A stretch of 64,000 nt of DNA. Source: [Phormidium] sp. LEGE 05292. GTDB taxonomy: Bacteria > Cyanobacteriota > Cyanobacteriia > Cyanobacteriales > Aerosakkonemataceae. Shown here piece after piece: positions 1 to 9,553 of this stretch. The stretch lies in contig NZ_JADEWG010000009.1 of assembly GCF_015207735.1 (NCBI RefSeq), positions 28,162 to 92,161 on the forward strand, written 5' to 3'. The first letter of the stretch is position 1. Each line of letters opens with the position of its first letter. Both the position numbers and the translations under genes were made by a program. The notes beneath the pieces were generated by a model. That model was not told the DNA's origin and made no database searches. It worked only from the letters and a program-made list of their open reading frames with translations.

Positions 1-52
1 CTAAAACTAGTTTTGAACGAAAATGAGAGTCGAACTGGTTAGGGTAAATTGA

Positions 53-577
53 CTATCGCTTAAAGTTAAAGCGACCGTTAAACTTTTCGCCGTTAATCTC
101 ACTTTGGACTACCACTTTATAATCTCCTGGTGTAGTTTCTCTGAGAACATTACCGTAATGCTTTTCATCAGTTTTATAAGGAATTTCTAAAGTTTTATTA
201 CTCCCGTCTGGTAATTGAATTTGAGCCGTCAATTTAGCGTCTTTAATTTCCTTGTCTTGTTCATCGTGGACAAAAACATCTAAATGAGTTCCCTCTTTTT
301 GAATATCAGGTTTAAACTCTAAATGATATTTACCCACTTCTACCACTTGACCCTTATGAGCAGCATTATTGCCATCTTTAGAGTGATCGTGACCATCTCC
401 TTCGCTGTGTTTTTCGCCATCTTTTGCTGTAGCTTCAGTTTTAGCAGCCGTTTCTGTCGGTGCTTTTTCCTGGCTATTAATTGGAGAATTTGTTGCTTGA
501 TTACTGGCACTACAAGCTGCCAAGAAAAGTAAACTTATCCCACTGAAAATGATGAAGCTTTTAGGAAAAATATTCAT
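53..577 (-). CDS. His-rich periplasmic lipoprotein of the metal-efflux operon
   Basis: Small secreted lipoprotein, last gene of the efflux operon, 35 nt after the upstream RND pump. The N-terminus is a lipoprotein signal: short basic start, hydrophobic stretch, lipobox ending LAAC. A low-complexity Ala/Thr/Lys linker follows, then a His/Asp/Gly-rich patch (EGDGHDHSKD), which is a plausible metal-binding tether. The remaining ~100 residues look like one beta-rich domain. I start it at the ATG at 577 because an AGGAG sits 9 nt upstream and the lipobox is then correctly placed; a longer reading to 604 adds nine polar residues. Binding or buffering of metal beside the pumps is inferred from context. 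No named family recognised. Confidence 0.8.
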   Translation of the reverse strand: MNIFPKSFIIFSGISLLFLAACSASNQATNSPINSQEKAPTETAAKTEATAKDGEKHSEGDGHDHSKDGNNAAHKGQVVEVGKYHLEFKPDIQKEGTHLDVFVHDEQDKEIKDAKLTAQIQLPDGSNKTLEIPYKTDEKHYGNVLRETTPGDYKVVVQSEINGEKFNGRFNFKR

Positions 578-612
578 GGGTTTAGACTCCTGATAAACTT
601 GCAAGATTCAAA

Positions 613-3600
613 CTAGACACTAACTCTTTCAGTCATTTCAATCTGAGCAACAGATTCAACTTTTTTGGGAACCAAAAACTTACGAAACTGCACGTAACAA
701 GCCGGAAGTACCAACAGAGTTAAAGCAGTAGAGGTAAACAATCCACCTAATACCACTACTGCTAACGGTTGGAGGATTTCTTTTCCGGCTCCACTACCAA
801 TTACCAAAGGCACCATACCTAGAGCCGATGCTAACGCTGTCATTAAAATAGCAACTAGGCGTTCCATTGACCCTTCCAGCAAAACCTGCCCTAAAGGTTG
901 CCCCTCTGCTAATCTGGCATTGTAGTTTTCAACCAACAAAAGTCCGTTACGCGCTGCCACACCAAATAAAGTAATAAATCCTACCATTGAAGCTACAGAG
1001 ACAATGCCGCTAGTCAAGGCGATGGAAACCACACCACCAATTAATGCTAAAGGCAAATTGATCAAAATCATAATAGTGGCAGGAATTGACTTCACAGCAA
1101 AGTAAAGTAAAACGGCGATCGCTACAAATGCTAATACCCCAGCCCAAAGTAAAGTTTTTGTCGCTCCCTCTTGGGCTTCAAATTGACCGCCGTATTCAAT
1201 GAAATATCCGGGGGGCAATTGTACCTGTTGTTTAACCCTATCCCGAATATCCCTAATTACAGAACCCAAATCTCGCCCAGCTACGTTGGTAGATACAACT
1301 ATGTAACGGGAGACGTTCTCGCGGTTGATGGTGTTAGGGCCTGTACTATAGTCGATTTTGGCGACTTGGGCTAAGGGAATTTTTTGTCCGTTGGGTGTAT
1401 CAACTAACAAATTACTGATAATTTCAATATTGTTACGGTATTTTTCTGGCAACCAAACCACCATATCAAAGGTCTGTTGTTGTTCCAATATTTGGGAAAC
1501 GACTCGTCCGTTGAGTGCAGTTTCTACCGTCTCTGAGAGTTCCCCAATGGTTAGACCATAACGAGCCGCCGCATCCCGATCGAATTGAATTTGTACCTGT
1601 TTCATTGGTACTTGCGGTTCTAATTGCAAGTCTGCTAAACCCGAAACCTCACTCATAGCTGATTGAACTTGTTGACCAAGGGTACGCAGTTGTTCTAAAT
1701 CGGGACCGAAGATTTTGACAGCGATCGCACTTCTTACCCCCGACAGTACCTCATCCATCCGGTGAGAAATAAAACCACCGATATTAGGAACGACTCCAGG
1801 AATTTTCTCAAATTCTTTACGAATCATTTCAATCGTTTTATCTCGGTCTTTTGCTCCCTCCTCACTCAGTTGGACATCCAATTCCCCAGCGTTAACACCA
1901 GCTACCTCAGTATCTCCTTGAGCGCGTCCAGAACGGAATTGAGCGGTTTCAACTCCGGGATTTTTTTTCAAAGCTTTTTCTATCGCCAACCCTGTTTGAT
2001 TAGTAGCTTCCAAAGATTCACCAGGCATGAGAACTGTGGCAACTACGAGGGCGCGGTCTTGAAATTCTGGTAAAAAAACTTGTCCTAAATTAATTAGAAT
2101 TACTACGGAAGCGATAAAACCAGCGATCGCTGTTGCCAAAACAATTTTCGGGCGACGAATAGAAAACTTTAAAGCTGGACGGTAAAGTTTATGCGTTTGT
2201 TTTTCTAACCAAGTTTCTGTACTGGGCAATCTTGTATTCACCAGCAGTAAGGCGCACATGGCTGGGGTCAATGTCAGTGCTACCAAAGTAGAAGCAGCAA
2301 TTGACAGCAGATAAGCTAAACCCATCGGTGTAAAAATCCGACCTTCCACACCAGAGAGGGCGAAAATTGGTGCAAAGACGACGGCAATAATAATTGTGGC
2401 GAAGAGGACACTAACGCGCACTTCCACCGAACCATTGAAGACTACTTGCAAGGGCGGAATGGGATTTCCAACGAGTTGGTTTTCCCGCAGACGGCGGTAG
2501 ACGTTTTCCATATCAACAATTGCGTCATCTACCACTGAACCGATGGCTACCACTAGTCCACCTAAAGTCATAGTGTTTATGCCTTGTCCCGTCCAGTTGA
2601 GAATCATCATCCCTAGTAATAAAGACACAGGTAGAGCGCTCAAACTAATGATTACTGTGCGCCAATTCATCAAAAACAGAATCAGGATGACGGAAACGAT
2701 GATAGTGCCATCACGCAAAGCTTCTTCAACGTTTTTGAGCGAGGCTTCAATAAAATCTTCTTGACGAAAGGTAGTTGTAATTTTGACATCCTTTGGCAGA
2801 CCAGCTTTAAGTTCCTCTATTGCTGTTTCAACTGCTTTCGTTACGGCAGGTGTATCGGCAGTGGGTTGCTTGTTAACTGTCAAAATAATTGCTTTTTTCC
2901 CAGCAAAACTACCGTCGCCACGTTTGAGGGCTGCGCCAATTTGCACATCAGCAATCTGTTCCAACAGTACTGGCGTGCCATTTTGGGCTTTAATTACTGA
3001 TTTTTTTAACTGTTCGATCGACTCAATCCGCCCCACACCTCTAACCAATGTTTCTTGGTCGGGAGTAATTAAAAATCCTCCTGGTGCATTAGCGTTTGCG
3101 GCAGTGGCAGCTTTGGTGACATCATCAAGAGTCACATTAAACGCTTTTAGTTTATCTGGGTTAACCAGTACTTGATACTGACGCTCATCCCCACCAAATA
3201 TGACGATATTACTGACACCAGGGACAGCCAAAAGACGGTTTTTGACTTGCCAGTTAACAATACGCCAGACCTCCATTAAAGGAGTGGTTTCGGAGGTAAA
3301 GGCGTATTTGACAGTCCATCCTAAAGCAGAACTGACAGGAAGAATCTCTGGATCTTCTACACCTTGCGGTAGCTGACTGCGTGCTTGTTGCAATCGTTCC
3401 GTCACCAATTGGCGGGCGCGATAAATGTCCGTATCCCAACTAAAAGTGGCTCTCACCGCAGAAAGACCGACAGCAGAGGAAGAGCGTAACGCTTCAAGCC
3501 CAGGAGTTCCGTTGATTATACTTTCTATCGGACGAGTCACCAGCGACTCTACTTCCTCTGGTGCCAGTCCTGGGGCTTCAGTCATAATTTCGACTTGAGG

Positions 3601-3732
3601 CGGAGAAAAGCTGGGAAAAACATCCAGCGGCATTTGAGTCAGGACGCGAAAGCCCCATAAGCTAATTAAAATGGAGGCTAGAACTACCAGCCACCGTTGG
3701 GCGATCGACCATTTGACAACAGAGTTAAGCAT
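613..3732 (-). CDS. Heavy-metal efflux RND transporter, CzcA/CusA type (pump 1)
   Basis: Inner-membrane proton-driven pump of the heavy-metal-efflux (HME) RND family; 1039 aa is normal length. The N-terminal membrane helix is followed by the periplasmic porter signature (MPLDVFPSFSPPQVEI, then TEAPGLAPEEVE). The proton-relay segment VDDAIVDMEN is at residues 401-410 in TM4, with the acidic pair retained. A second half with the same layout follows (GVFLPEFQ-type start, later GRVVSQILEQQQ) and the last helices end near residue 1020. The Cu-specific methionine pattern of CusA is not obvious, so the metal cannot be named. It lies 46 nt downstream of a second pump and upstream of the lipoprotein, in one transcription unit with the fusion protein. 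Confidence 0.93.
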   Translation of the reverse strand: MLNSVVKWSIAQRWLVVLASILISLWGFRVLTQMPLDVFPSFSPPQVEIMTEAPGLAPEEVESLVTRPIESIINGTPGLEALRSSSAVGLSAVRATFSWDTDIYRARQLVTERLQQARSQLPQGVEDPEILPVSSALGWTVKYAFTSETTPLMEVWRIVNWQVKNRLLAVPGVSNIVIFGGDERQYQVLVNPDKLKAFNVTLDDVTKAATAANANAPGGFLITPDQETLVRGVGRIESIEQLKKSVIKAQNGTPVLLEQIADVQIGAALKRGDGSFAGKKAIILTVNKQPTADTPAVTKAVETAIEELKAGLPKDVKITTTFRQEDFIEASLKNVEEALRDGTIIVSVILILFLMNWRTVIISLSALPVSLLLGMMILNWTGQGINTMTLGGLVVAIGSVVDDAIVDMENVYRRLRENQLVGNPIPPLQVVFNGSVEVRVSVLFATIIIAVVFAPIFALSGVEGRIFTPMGLAYLLSIAASTLVALTLTPAMCALLLVNTRLPSTETWLEKQTHKLYRPALKFSIRRPKIVLATAIAGFIASVVILINLGQVFLPEFQDRALVVATVLMPGESLEATNQTGLAIEKALKKNPGVETAQFRSGRAQGDTEVAGVNAGELDVQLSEEGAKDRDKTIEMIRKEFEKIPGVVPNIGGFISHRMDEVLSGVRSAIAVKIFGPDLEQLRTLGQQVQSAMSEVSGLADLQLEPQVPMKQVQIQFDRDAAARYGLTIGELSETVETALNGRVVSQILEQQQTFDMVVWLPEKYRNNIEIISNLLVDTPNGQKIPLAQVAKIDYSTGPNTINRENVSRYIVVSTNVAGRDLGSVIRDIRDRVKQQVQLPPGYFIEYGGQFEAQEGATKTLLWAGVLAFVAIAVLLYFAVKSIPATIMILINLPLALIGGVVSIALTSGIVSVASMVGFITLFGVAARNGLLLVENYNARLAEGQPLGQVLLEGSMERLVAILMTALASALGMVPLVIGSGAGKEILQPLAVVVLGGLFTSTALTLLVLPACYVQFRKFLVPKKVESVAQIEMTERVSV

Positions 3733-3778
3733 AATGTCATTCGTATAGGTATAGTTAGAACGGATTTAAGCAAGAAAA

Positions 3779-6700
3779 TCAATTTTCCAAACTAACTTTT
3801 GCAACCCGACCATTCTCCTCAACTGTCTGAGTCGGTTTTGTTAGTAAAAACTTGCCAAATTTAGCGTATAGGGCTGGTAATACCAGTAGAGTTAAAGCGG
3901 TAGAAGTAAACAACCCACCTAACACTACAATGGACAGCGGTTGCAAAATTTCCTTACCAGGCCCAACAGCCACTACTAAGGGCACCAAACCCAAAGCTGA
4001 AGTTAAAGAAGTCATCAAAATAGCATTGAGTCGTTCCATTGAACCCGAAATCAAAACTTCTTTTAAAGGCATTCCATCTGCAAACTTAGTGGTGTAATTG
4101 TCCACTAATAGCAATCCGTTCCGAGTTGCCACTCCAAACAAAGTGACAAACCCCACCAACGAAGCAACCGAAATAACGCCCCCAGTGAATGCTACTGCAA
4201 TGACTCCTCCAACTAAGGCGATGGGTAAATTAATCATAATCGTTGCAGTCGAAGCAATTGATTTAACAGAAAGGTACATCAGTACGGTAATAACTACAAA
4301 AGAAATGGCACTAAAAATAAAGATGTTTTTAGAAGCTCTTTCTTCTGCTTCAAATTGACCGCCGTACTGAATAAAATATCCAGGTGGTAGCTGAACTTGT
4401 GCCTTCACGTTATTTTGAATATCGGTGACTATCGAGCGCAAATCTCTCCCTTTGGCGTTGGCGGCAACTACTATCAGGCGCGAAACATTTTCCCGGTTGA
4501 TGGTATTCGGTCCAGTGCCGTAAGCAACTTTAGCTACCTTCGCCAAAGGAATTTTATTGCCATCCGGCGTATCAACTAACAAATTTTCAATTGTTTCCAA
4601 ATTGTTCCGATATTGGGGTTGCAACCATACAACTAAGTCAAAACTTTGTTGTTTCTCCAAAACTTGAGAGACAACTTTGCCATTCAGAGCGGTTTCAATA
4701 ATATTGGAAAGTTGCCCAATTGTTAACCCATAGCGAGAAGCAGCCACCCGATCGAACTTAATTTGAATTTGTTCGATGGGAACTTGCGGTTCGAGTTGTA
4801 AGTCTACAATTCCCGGTACAGATTTCATCGCCGCTTCGACTTGTTGGCCAACGGTGCGAAGTTCTGCTAAATCCGCTCCAAATATTTTGACGGCAATTTG
4901 ACTTCTAACTCCCGATAATATTTCATCAATTCTGTGAGAAATAAAACCACCAATATTAGGTGCAGCCCCCGGAATTTTATTGAACTCTTCCCGCAACATT
5001 TTAAGCGTTTCTTCCCGATTTTCCATGCCTTTATCGCTCAATCCAATATCCAAGTGAGCCAGATTTACAGGTGCAGCATCGGGGTCATTGGGGGCGCGTC
5101 CCGCCCTTAATTGAACGTATTTTAAGCGAGGGTCATCTTTGAGTTTATTTTCTAAGACAAAAGCCGAACTGTTAGTAGCTTCTAAAGATAAACCCGGATA
5201 AAGCGCTAAAGTATTAACCAATGTTGTTTCCTGAAATTCTGGGAGAAATGCCCGTCCCAAAGTAGGAAAAATTATTATTGATGCCACCATACCAGCAAGG
5301 GCGATCGCTATCACAATCGCCGACTGCCGGAGTGCTAAATTTAAAAAAAGGCCATAAATTCTTTTACAAAATCTCGGAATCCAAGCTTCAGTTTCTGGCA
5401 TTTTTCCCTGGGGCAATAAAACAGCGCACAAAGCGGGACTAATCAGCAAAGATTCTAAACTAGAAACAATCACAACCACCAGATAAGTTATTCCCATCGG
5501 CCCAAAAATTCGACCTTCCACGCCTTCTAGAGCAAACACTGGTGCAAAAACAACAATAGTAATTAAAGTAGCGCCGATCAACGATTCGCGAACTTCCTGA
5601 CCGCTTTCAAAAATGACTTCTAGTAACGGACGGGGGTTTGATGAATATTTATTTAGTCGCAAATTACGATAAGTATTTTCCACATAGACAATGGCATCAT
5701 CAATTGCCGTGCCAATTGCTACTGCTAACCCTCCCAATGTCATTGTATTCAACCCCAAACCCAACCAAGATAATATCTGCAATGACAATAAAAATGTGAG
5801 AGCAAAATTTAACAATACAAGTGTCAGCGTGCGCCAATTCATTAAAAAAGGAATCAGAACGATCGCCGCAATTATGCTACCTTCAAGTAATGCCGAGCGA
5901 ACATTTTCTACGGAAGCATCAATATAATCTGCCTGCCGGAATGTTTCGGTAACTTTGATTTCTTTGGGTAGACCTGCTTTTAACTCTTCCATTGCTGAGG
6001 AAATGGCGCGAGTAACGGTAGGAGTATCTGCAAGGGGCTGTTTGTTAACCATCATCACCACAGCATCTTTCCCATTCAAACTGCCATCGCCAATTTTGAC
6101 AGCGCCACCAATTTTTATCTCGGCAACATCCCCTAATCTAACTGGCGTTCCTTGACGCGCAACAATGACAGATTGCTGGAGGTCTTCAATAGTTTCAACT
6201 CGTCCAATTCCCCGAATTAAAGTTTGTTTGTCGGGAGTAATTAAAAAACCCCCTGGCGCATTAACATTAGCAGCTTGTACGGCATCGCTAACCTGCTGTA
6301 AAGAGACGTTAAACGCCCGCAATTTATTGGGATCTACTAATACTTGATATTGGCGAATTTCCCCACCATAAATCAATACCTGACTAACTCCAGGAACGGC
6401 TAAAAGACGATTTCTGATTTGCCAATCGACTATTCGACGCACTTCCATGAGGTCGATTTTGGATTGTGCTTCTGGTTTGGCTTCGACGGTTAAGGCATAT
6501 TTCAATACAGTTCCGATCGGAGAGCTAATCGGCGCTATTCTGGGAGAGTCTACACTTTCTGGTAAACTGCTAGCAGCTTGTTGCAATCTTTCCGTTACTA
6601 ACTGGCGAGCTTGATAAATATCAGTTCCCCATTTAAAAACAACTCGCACAACTGAAAGACCTGCGGATGAAGAAGAACGAACTGCTGTCAATCCCGGCGT

Positions 6701-6928
6701 TCCATTAATTGCGCTTTCAATCGGTAAAGTGACTAAAGATTCGATTTCTTCTGGTGCAAGTCCTGGAGCTTCTGTTTCGATTTCTACTTGGGGGGGTGCG
6801 AAATTGGGAAAGATATCTAACGGCATTTGAGGGATAGTGTTAAAGACGATGATTAATGTAGAAACGATCGCCGCAATGACTACAAGCCAACGTCTGTTGA
6901 TGACCCATTTAGCAATAAAATTAATCAT
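3779..6928 (-). CDS. Heavy-metal efflux RND transporter, CzcA/CusA type (pump 2)
   Basis: Second full-length HME-RND pump (1049 aa), clearly paralogous to pump 1 along its whole length: both share MPLDIFP/MPLDVFP near residue 35, NAPGGFLITPD in the porter domain, IDDAIVYVEN in TM4 and GGLFTSTALTLLVLPA at the end. The two may form mixed trimers or handle different metals; the sequence does not decide. It sits between the membrane-fusion protein (182 bp upstream) and pump 1 (46 bp downstream). Divergence between the copies argues for an old duplication rather than an assembly artefact. Confidence 0.93.
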   Translation of the reverse strand: MINFIAKWVINRRWLVVIAAIVSTLIIVFNTIPQMPLDIFPNFAPPQVEIETEAPGLAPEEIESLVTLPIESAINGTPGLTAVRSSSSAGLSVVRVVFKWGTDIYQARQLVTERLQQAASSLPESVDSPRIAPISSPIGTVLKYALTVEAKPEAQSKIDLMEVRRIVDWQIRNRLLAVPGVSQVLIYGGEIRQYQVLVDPNKLRAFNVSLQQVSDAVQAANVNAPGGFLITPDKQTLIRGIGRVETIEDLQQSVIVARQGTPVRLGDVAEIKIGGAVKIGDGSLNGKDAVVMMVNKQPLADTPTVTRAISSAMEELKAGLPKEIKVTETFRQADYIDASVENVRSALLEGSIIAAIVLIPFLMNWRTLTLVLLNFALTFLLSLQILSWLGLGLNTMTLGGLAVAIGTAIDDAIVYVENTYRNLRLNKYSSNPRPLLEVIFESGQEVRESLIGATLITIVVFAPVFALEGVEGRIFGPMGITYLVVVIVSSLESLLISPALCAVLLPQGKMPETEAWIPRFCKRIYGLFLNLALRQSAIVIAIALAGMVASIIIFPTLGRAFLPEFQETTLVNTLALYPGLSLEATNSSAFVLENKLKDDPRLKYVQLRAGRAPNDPDAAPVNLAHLDIGLSDKGMENREETLKMLREEFNKIPGAAPNIGGFISHRIDEILSGVRSQIAVKIFGADLAELRTVGQQVEAAMKSVPGIVDLQLEPQVPIEQIQIKFDRVAASRYGLTIGQLSNIIETALNGKVVSQVLEKQQSFDLVVWLQPQYRNNLETIENLLVDTPDGNKIPLAKVAKVAYGTGPNTINRENVSRLIVVAANAKGRDLRSIVTDIQNNVKAQVQLPPGYFIQYGGQFEAEERASKNIFIFSAISFVVITVLMYLSVKSIASTATIMINLPIALVGGVIAVAFTGGVISVASLVGFVTLFGVATRNGLLLVDNYTTKFADGMPLKEVLISGSMERLNAILMTSLTSALGLVPLVVAVGPGKEILQPLSIVVLGGLFTSTALTLLVLPALYAKFGKFLLTKPTQTVEENGRVAKVSLEN

Positions 6929-7110
6929 TTGAGTTTAGAGATGAGATTTAATAAAGAGTTTCCCTGGTGAGGCTGGAAAACTGGTTGCTTTGATAACGCT
7001 AATAAACTTCTCAAAAAATCTAGTTAAAAGGCAGTATGCCTACCCCACAAGAGTTTTTGGATAGATACAATAAGCAAAACTTCAGCTTTCTTTGGGTAAG
7101 CTTTCATTTT

Positions 7111-8835
7111 TTAGTGGGAATTGCGGGGATTTTCGCGGTCTTCCACTGGTACAGATGCAGCAGACAAAGTTGGCTGTTTGTGATTATCGAGATAACCCTC
7201 TGTTGCATCAATAAAGGATACTTGTGCGTTCGGGTGCGATTCCCTTATAGGGACGCTGCGCGATCGCATCTGACGGCGATTCCAAAAAGCACCAGCCAGG
7301 AACGCCGCCCCACCAAATACACCTGCTCCAACTAATCCCAATGACAACAAAGGTAATGACAATGGCAATGGGAAGCTGTTAGTTTTAACCTCTTTAACTG
7401 CCGATTTCTCTTCTTCCCCATCTGCGTGTCCGTGTTCATCTTCTGTGGATTTACTACCTCCCCGCAAAGACTGAGCATAAAGTTGTGGCGCACGCTGAGT
7501 TACTACCAAATCTCCCTCAAACAAACCACTTTTAACTTCAACTAAATCCCCAGACTTTTGGCCTAAATTCACCTCAACCGACTGGAAGGCTTTACCATTT
7601 TGGACGTAGACCAATTTTTTGCCATTGGCATCTACCACCGCTGTAAAAGGAACTGCTAATAAAGGTGTGGATGTTTGGTCTGTGAGTACCTCTAGTTCAG
7701 CAAACATTCCAGGCTTTAATTCCCCATTTGGATTACCCAATTCGGCTTGGACTGGTACTACTCGCGTTTCCCCTTCCACCACCGAACCAATCCGTGTAAT
7801 TCTGCCTTCAAAAGTCCGGTCAGGTAGAGAAGCAATTTTCACCCTGACTCGTTGACCCATCTTAACTTTGTTTAAATCTTTTTCGTAAATATTCGCTGTC
7901 GCAAAAACCCGACTGTCATTAATAATCGTCATCAACTTGCCACCCGCATCTTGGAGCGATTGACCAATAGTAATAGAGCGGTCTGCCACTGTGCCAGAAA
8001 TGGGAGCCGTTACCGTCACCAATCCCTTACTATTGGCGCGAGTTCCCAGCTGTTGCAATCGGGTTTCATAAGTGGCATTGCTGAGTTTGAGACGAGACTG
8101 CGCTGCCTCAAGCTCCGACTGGGTGCGTTTGAGTTCGGCTTCAGCAGCGATGACTTCTCGGCGGCTGCTGGCTTTGGTAAGCTCGGCTCTAGCTTGAACT
8201 AATAAAGTTTGCGATTCGAGGGCTTGACGACGCGGGAGAGCGCCTGCATCCGCTAACTGCTTGTCTTTGTTATACCTTTCTTGAGCAAATGCCAGTTTAC
8301 TGCTTGCCTCTGCTATCTCATCTGTGGCTATCTGTGAAAATCGCTGATAGTTTTCTTGGGCTAGCTTTAAGTCGGCTTGCGCCTTTTGTATAGCGGCTTG
8401 CGCGTCCGCCTGTTTTTCCTGGGAGTTTACCCGCAGTTCCACCAATTCGGGGCTAGATAAGACTGCGAGGGGTTGACCCACCTTCACTTTGGCTCCTGGT
8501 TGCACTAATAACTCAGCCACTTTTGCTGTCAGCGGTGCCGTCACTTCCACTCTTTGGTTGGGCAGGGTTTCGATCTGACCTGTGGTTTTGATGCCAATAT
8601 CTAGCCGCTGACGAGTAGCTGGCTCGATTTTAACTTCTAGCAATTTGGCTGTTTCTGCATCGATTTCCACAGAACCTGTTGGTTCGCTTCCACCTTGAAA
8701 TTCACTTGCACCACTATGATCGTGTCCTGCACCCGCTAACACAGCTGTGGGAGCAGTTAGCACCACGAGTTGCACCATTACCAAAGAGACGCAACCGAGT
8801 AATGACAAAGAATGAGAACGGTTGGAGATACCCAT
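7111..8835 (-). CDS. RND membrane-fusion protein (CzcB/CusB-like, HlyD family)
   Basis: Periplasmic adaptor joining the RND pumps to an outer-membrane channel. A signal peptide (MGISNRSHS then a hydrophobic core ending AVLAG) leads into a His patch (AGHDHSG). Next come a lipoyl half-motif (VEVTAPLTAKVAELLV), a long Ala/Gln/Glu-rich alpha-helical hairpin, the second lipoyl half (VTAPISGTVADRSI), the beta-barrel and a membrane-proximal domain. Unusually it continues with an acidic-His linker (DEHGHADGEEE), a second hydrophobic helix (PLPLSLPLLSLGLVGAG) and a cytoplasmic-type tail, so it may be anchored at both ends. I chose ATG 8835; a GTG at 8910 would add 25 polar residues before the signal peptide. 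First gene of the efflux operon. No OMF (CzcC) gene follows. Confidence 0.88.
   Translation of the reverse strand: MGISNRSHSLSLLGCVSLVMVQLVVLTAPTAVLAGAGHDHSGASEFQGGSEPTGSVEIDAETAKLLEVKIEPATRQRLDIGIKTTGQIETLPNQRVEVTAPLTAKVAELLVQPGAKVKVGQPLAVLSSPELVELRVNSQEKQADAQAAIQKAQADLKLAQENYQRFSQIATDEIAEASSKLAFAQERYNKDKQLADAGALPRRQALESQTLLVQARAELTKASSRREVIAAEAELKRTQSELEAAQSRLKLSNATYETRLQQLGTRANSKGLVTVTAPISGTVADRSITIGQSLQDAGGKLMTIINDSRVFATANIYEKDLNKVKMGQRVRVKIASLPDRTFEGRITRIGSVVEGETRVVPVQAELGNPNGELKPGMFAELEVLTDQTSTPLLAVPFTAVVDANGKKLVYVQNGKAFQSVEVNLGQKSGDLVEVKSGLFEGDLVVTQRAPQLYAQSLRGGSKSTEDEHGHADGEEEKSAVKEVKTNSFPLPLSLPLLSLGLVGAGVFGGAAFLAGAFWNRRQMRSRSVPIRESHPNAQVSFIDATEGYLDNHKQPTLSAASVPVEDRENPRNSH
7236..7267. 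repeat. Cyanobacterial palindromic repeat with HIP1, inside the fusion-protein gene
   Basis: The stretch contains TCCCTTATAGGGA (a near-palindrome) followed by CGCTGCGCGATCGC, which includes a HIP1 octamer. Such elements are dispersed through cyanobacterial genomes. Here it lies in frame within the C-terminal tail of the fusion protein and encodes the segment around RSRSVPIRES, beyond the conserved adaptor domains, so the reading frame tolerates it. Confidence 0.6.
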
Positions 8836-8910
8836 CGCTAAGATCGTCCTGGAGTCACTAAAGAGCAGAGTTGCGCTTGGATCGTTGACATTTTGAGTAG
8901 AAAGTTGCAC

Positions 8911-9365
8911 AGCTATTTTTTTTGGAGGTTAACCACGGTTGACCCTACAAATTTCTTAGAGAGATTTATAAGCTCTAAATACCCAGTTTTTCATATTCAA
9001 GTGAAATGAGGATGAAATTTTTCAGAAAGTAGAGATTAGGTAGAAAAGACTTTTTAAAGCTCTCAACCGAAAGCCAAAGGAGACTCTTTACACGGGTTTA
9101 TTGTGCGGGGGTTTTACTGTCAAATCATCAACGAGCGGTGGCTTAATTACTGACATAAAAAGTTGAATATGTTTCGATTTTGACTTAAAAAATTACCGAA
9201 AATTAAAGATTAAGCTGTATTTGGCTGAAATTAATCTATTTTTCCTAAAAATTGAGTTTTAAAAACGTAAATTATTTCAATGAGTATTAGCTTCAAGTAG
9301 GGAACGAGTTAGTTGAGGATAAGAATGTGTCAAGAGCGATCGCATTTTCACAAGCAGCAACCCGA
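8911..9365. other. 455-bp gene-free region upstream of the efflux operon
   Basis: No reading frame with coding character was found on either strand. It must hold the promoter and metal-responsive operator of the efflux operon (minus strand), but no metal-regulator gene is adjacent and no convincing inverted-repeat operator was visible. A TATAAAT (minus strand, around 8967-8973) is a possible -10 without a good -35. Confidence 0.4.
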
Positions 9366-9506
9366 TTAATTACTCATAATTTGCTTAATCTGTTGCATCA
9401 CAGCTAAATAATCAGGATGGGGATAACCATAAATTTGCATCAGATTCTTAGCTTTCCTGTGTAATTCAATTAACACTGTTTGTTCCACTTTGTTGTCGTT
9501 TCGCAT
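9366..9506 (-). CDS. Small 46-aa protein downstream of the polymerase gene
   Basis: Short frame starting MRNDNKVEQTV and ending QQIKQIMSN, 47 nt after the end of the large polymerase gene on the same strand. It is predicted mostly helical, charged, with a central YGYPHPDY. No Shine-Dalgarno is visible, but a UNAC-loop hairpin of the kind seen before other genes of this module lies 29 nt upstream of the ATG (9536-9551). That spacing is the main argument that it is a real gene. No family recognised. Confidence 0.5.
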   Translation of the reverse strand: MRNDNKVEQTVLIELHRKAKNLMQIYGYPHPDYLAVMQQIKQIMSN

Positions 9507-9535
9507 AAAAACACTACTAAATTACTAAAAAACTT

Positions 9536-9551
9536 TTCCCCGTAAGGGGAA
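9536..9551 (-). promoter_or_regulatory. UNAC-type leader hairpin, possibly also a terminator
   Basis: On the minus strand TTCCCC-TTAC-GGGGAA, a 6-bp stem closed by a four-base loop. It starts 2 nt after the stop codon of the polymerase gene and is followed by AAGTTTTTT, so it could end that transcript. It also lies 29 nt before the 46-aa gene, the same spacing as the other module hairpins. Confidence 0.6.
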
Positions 9552-9553
9552 GC

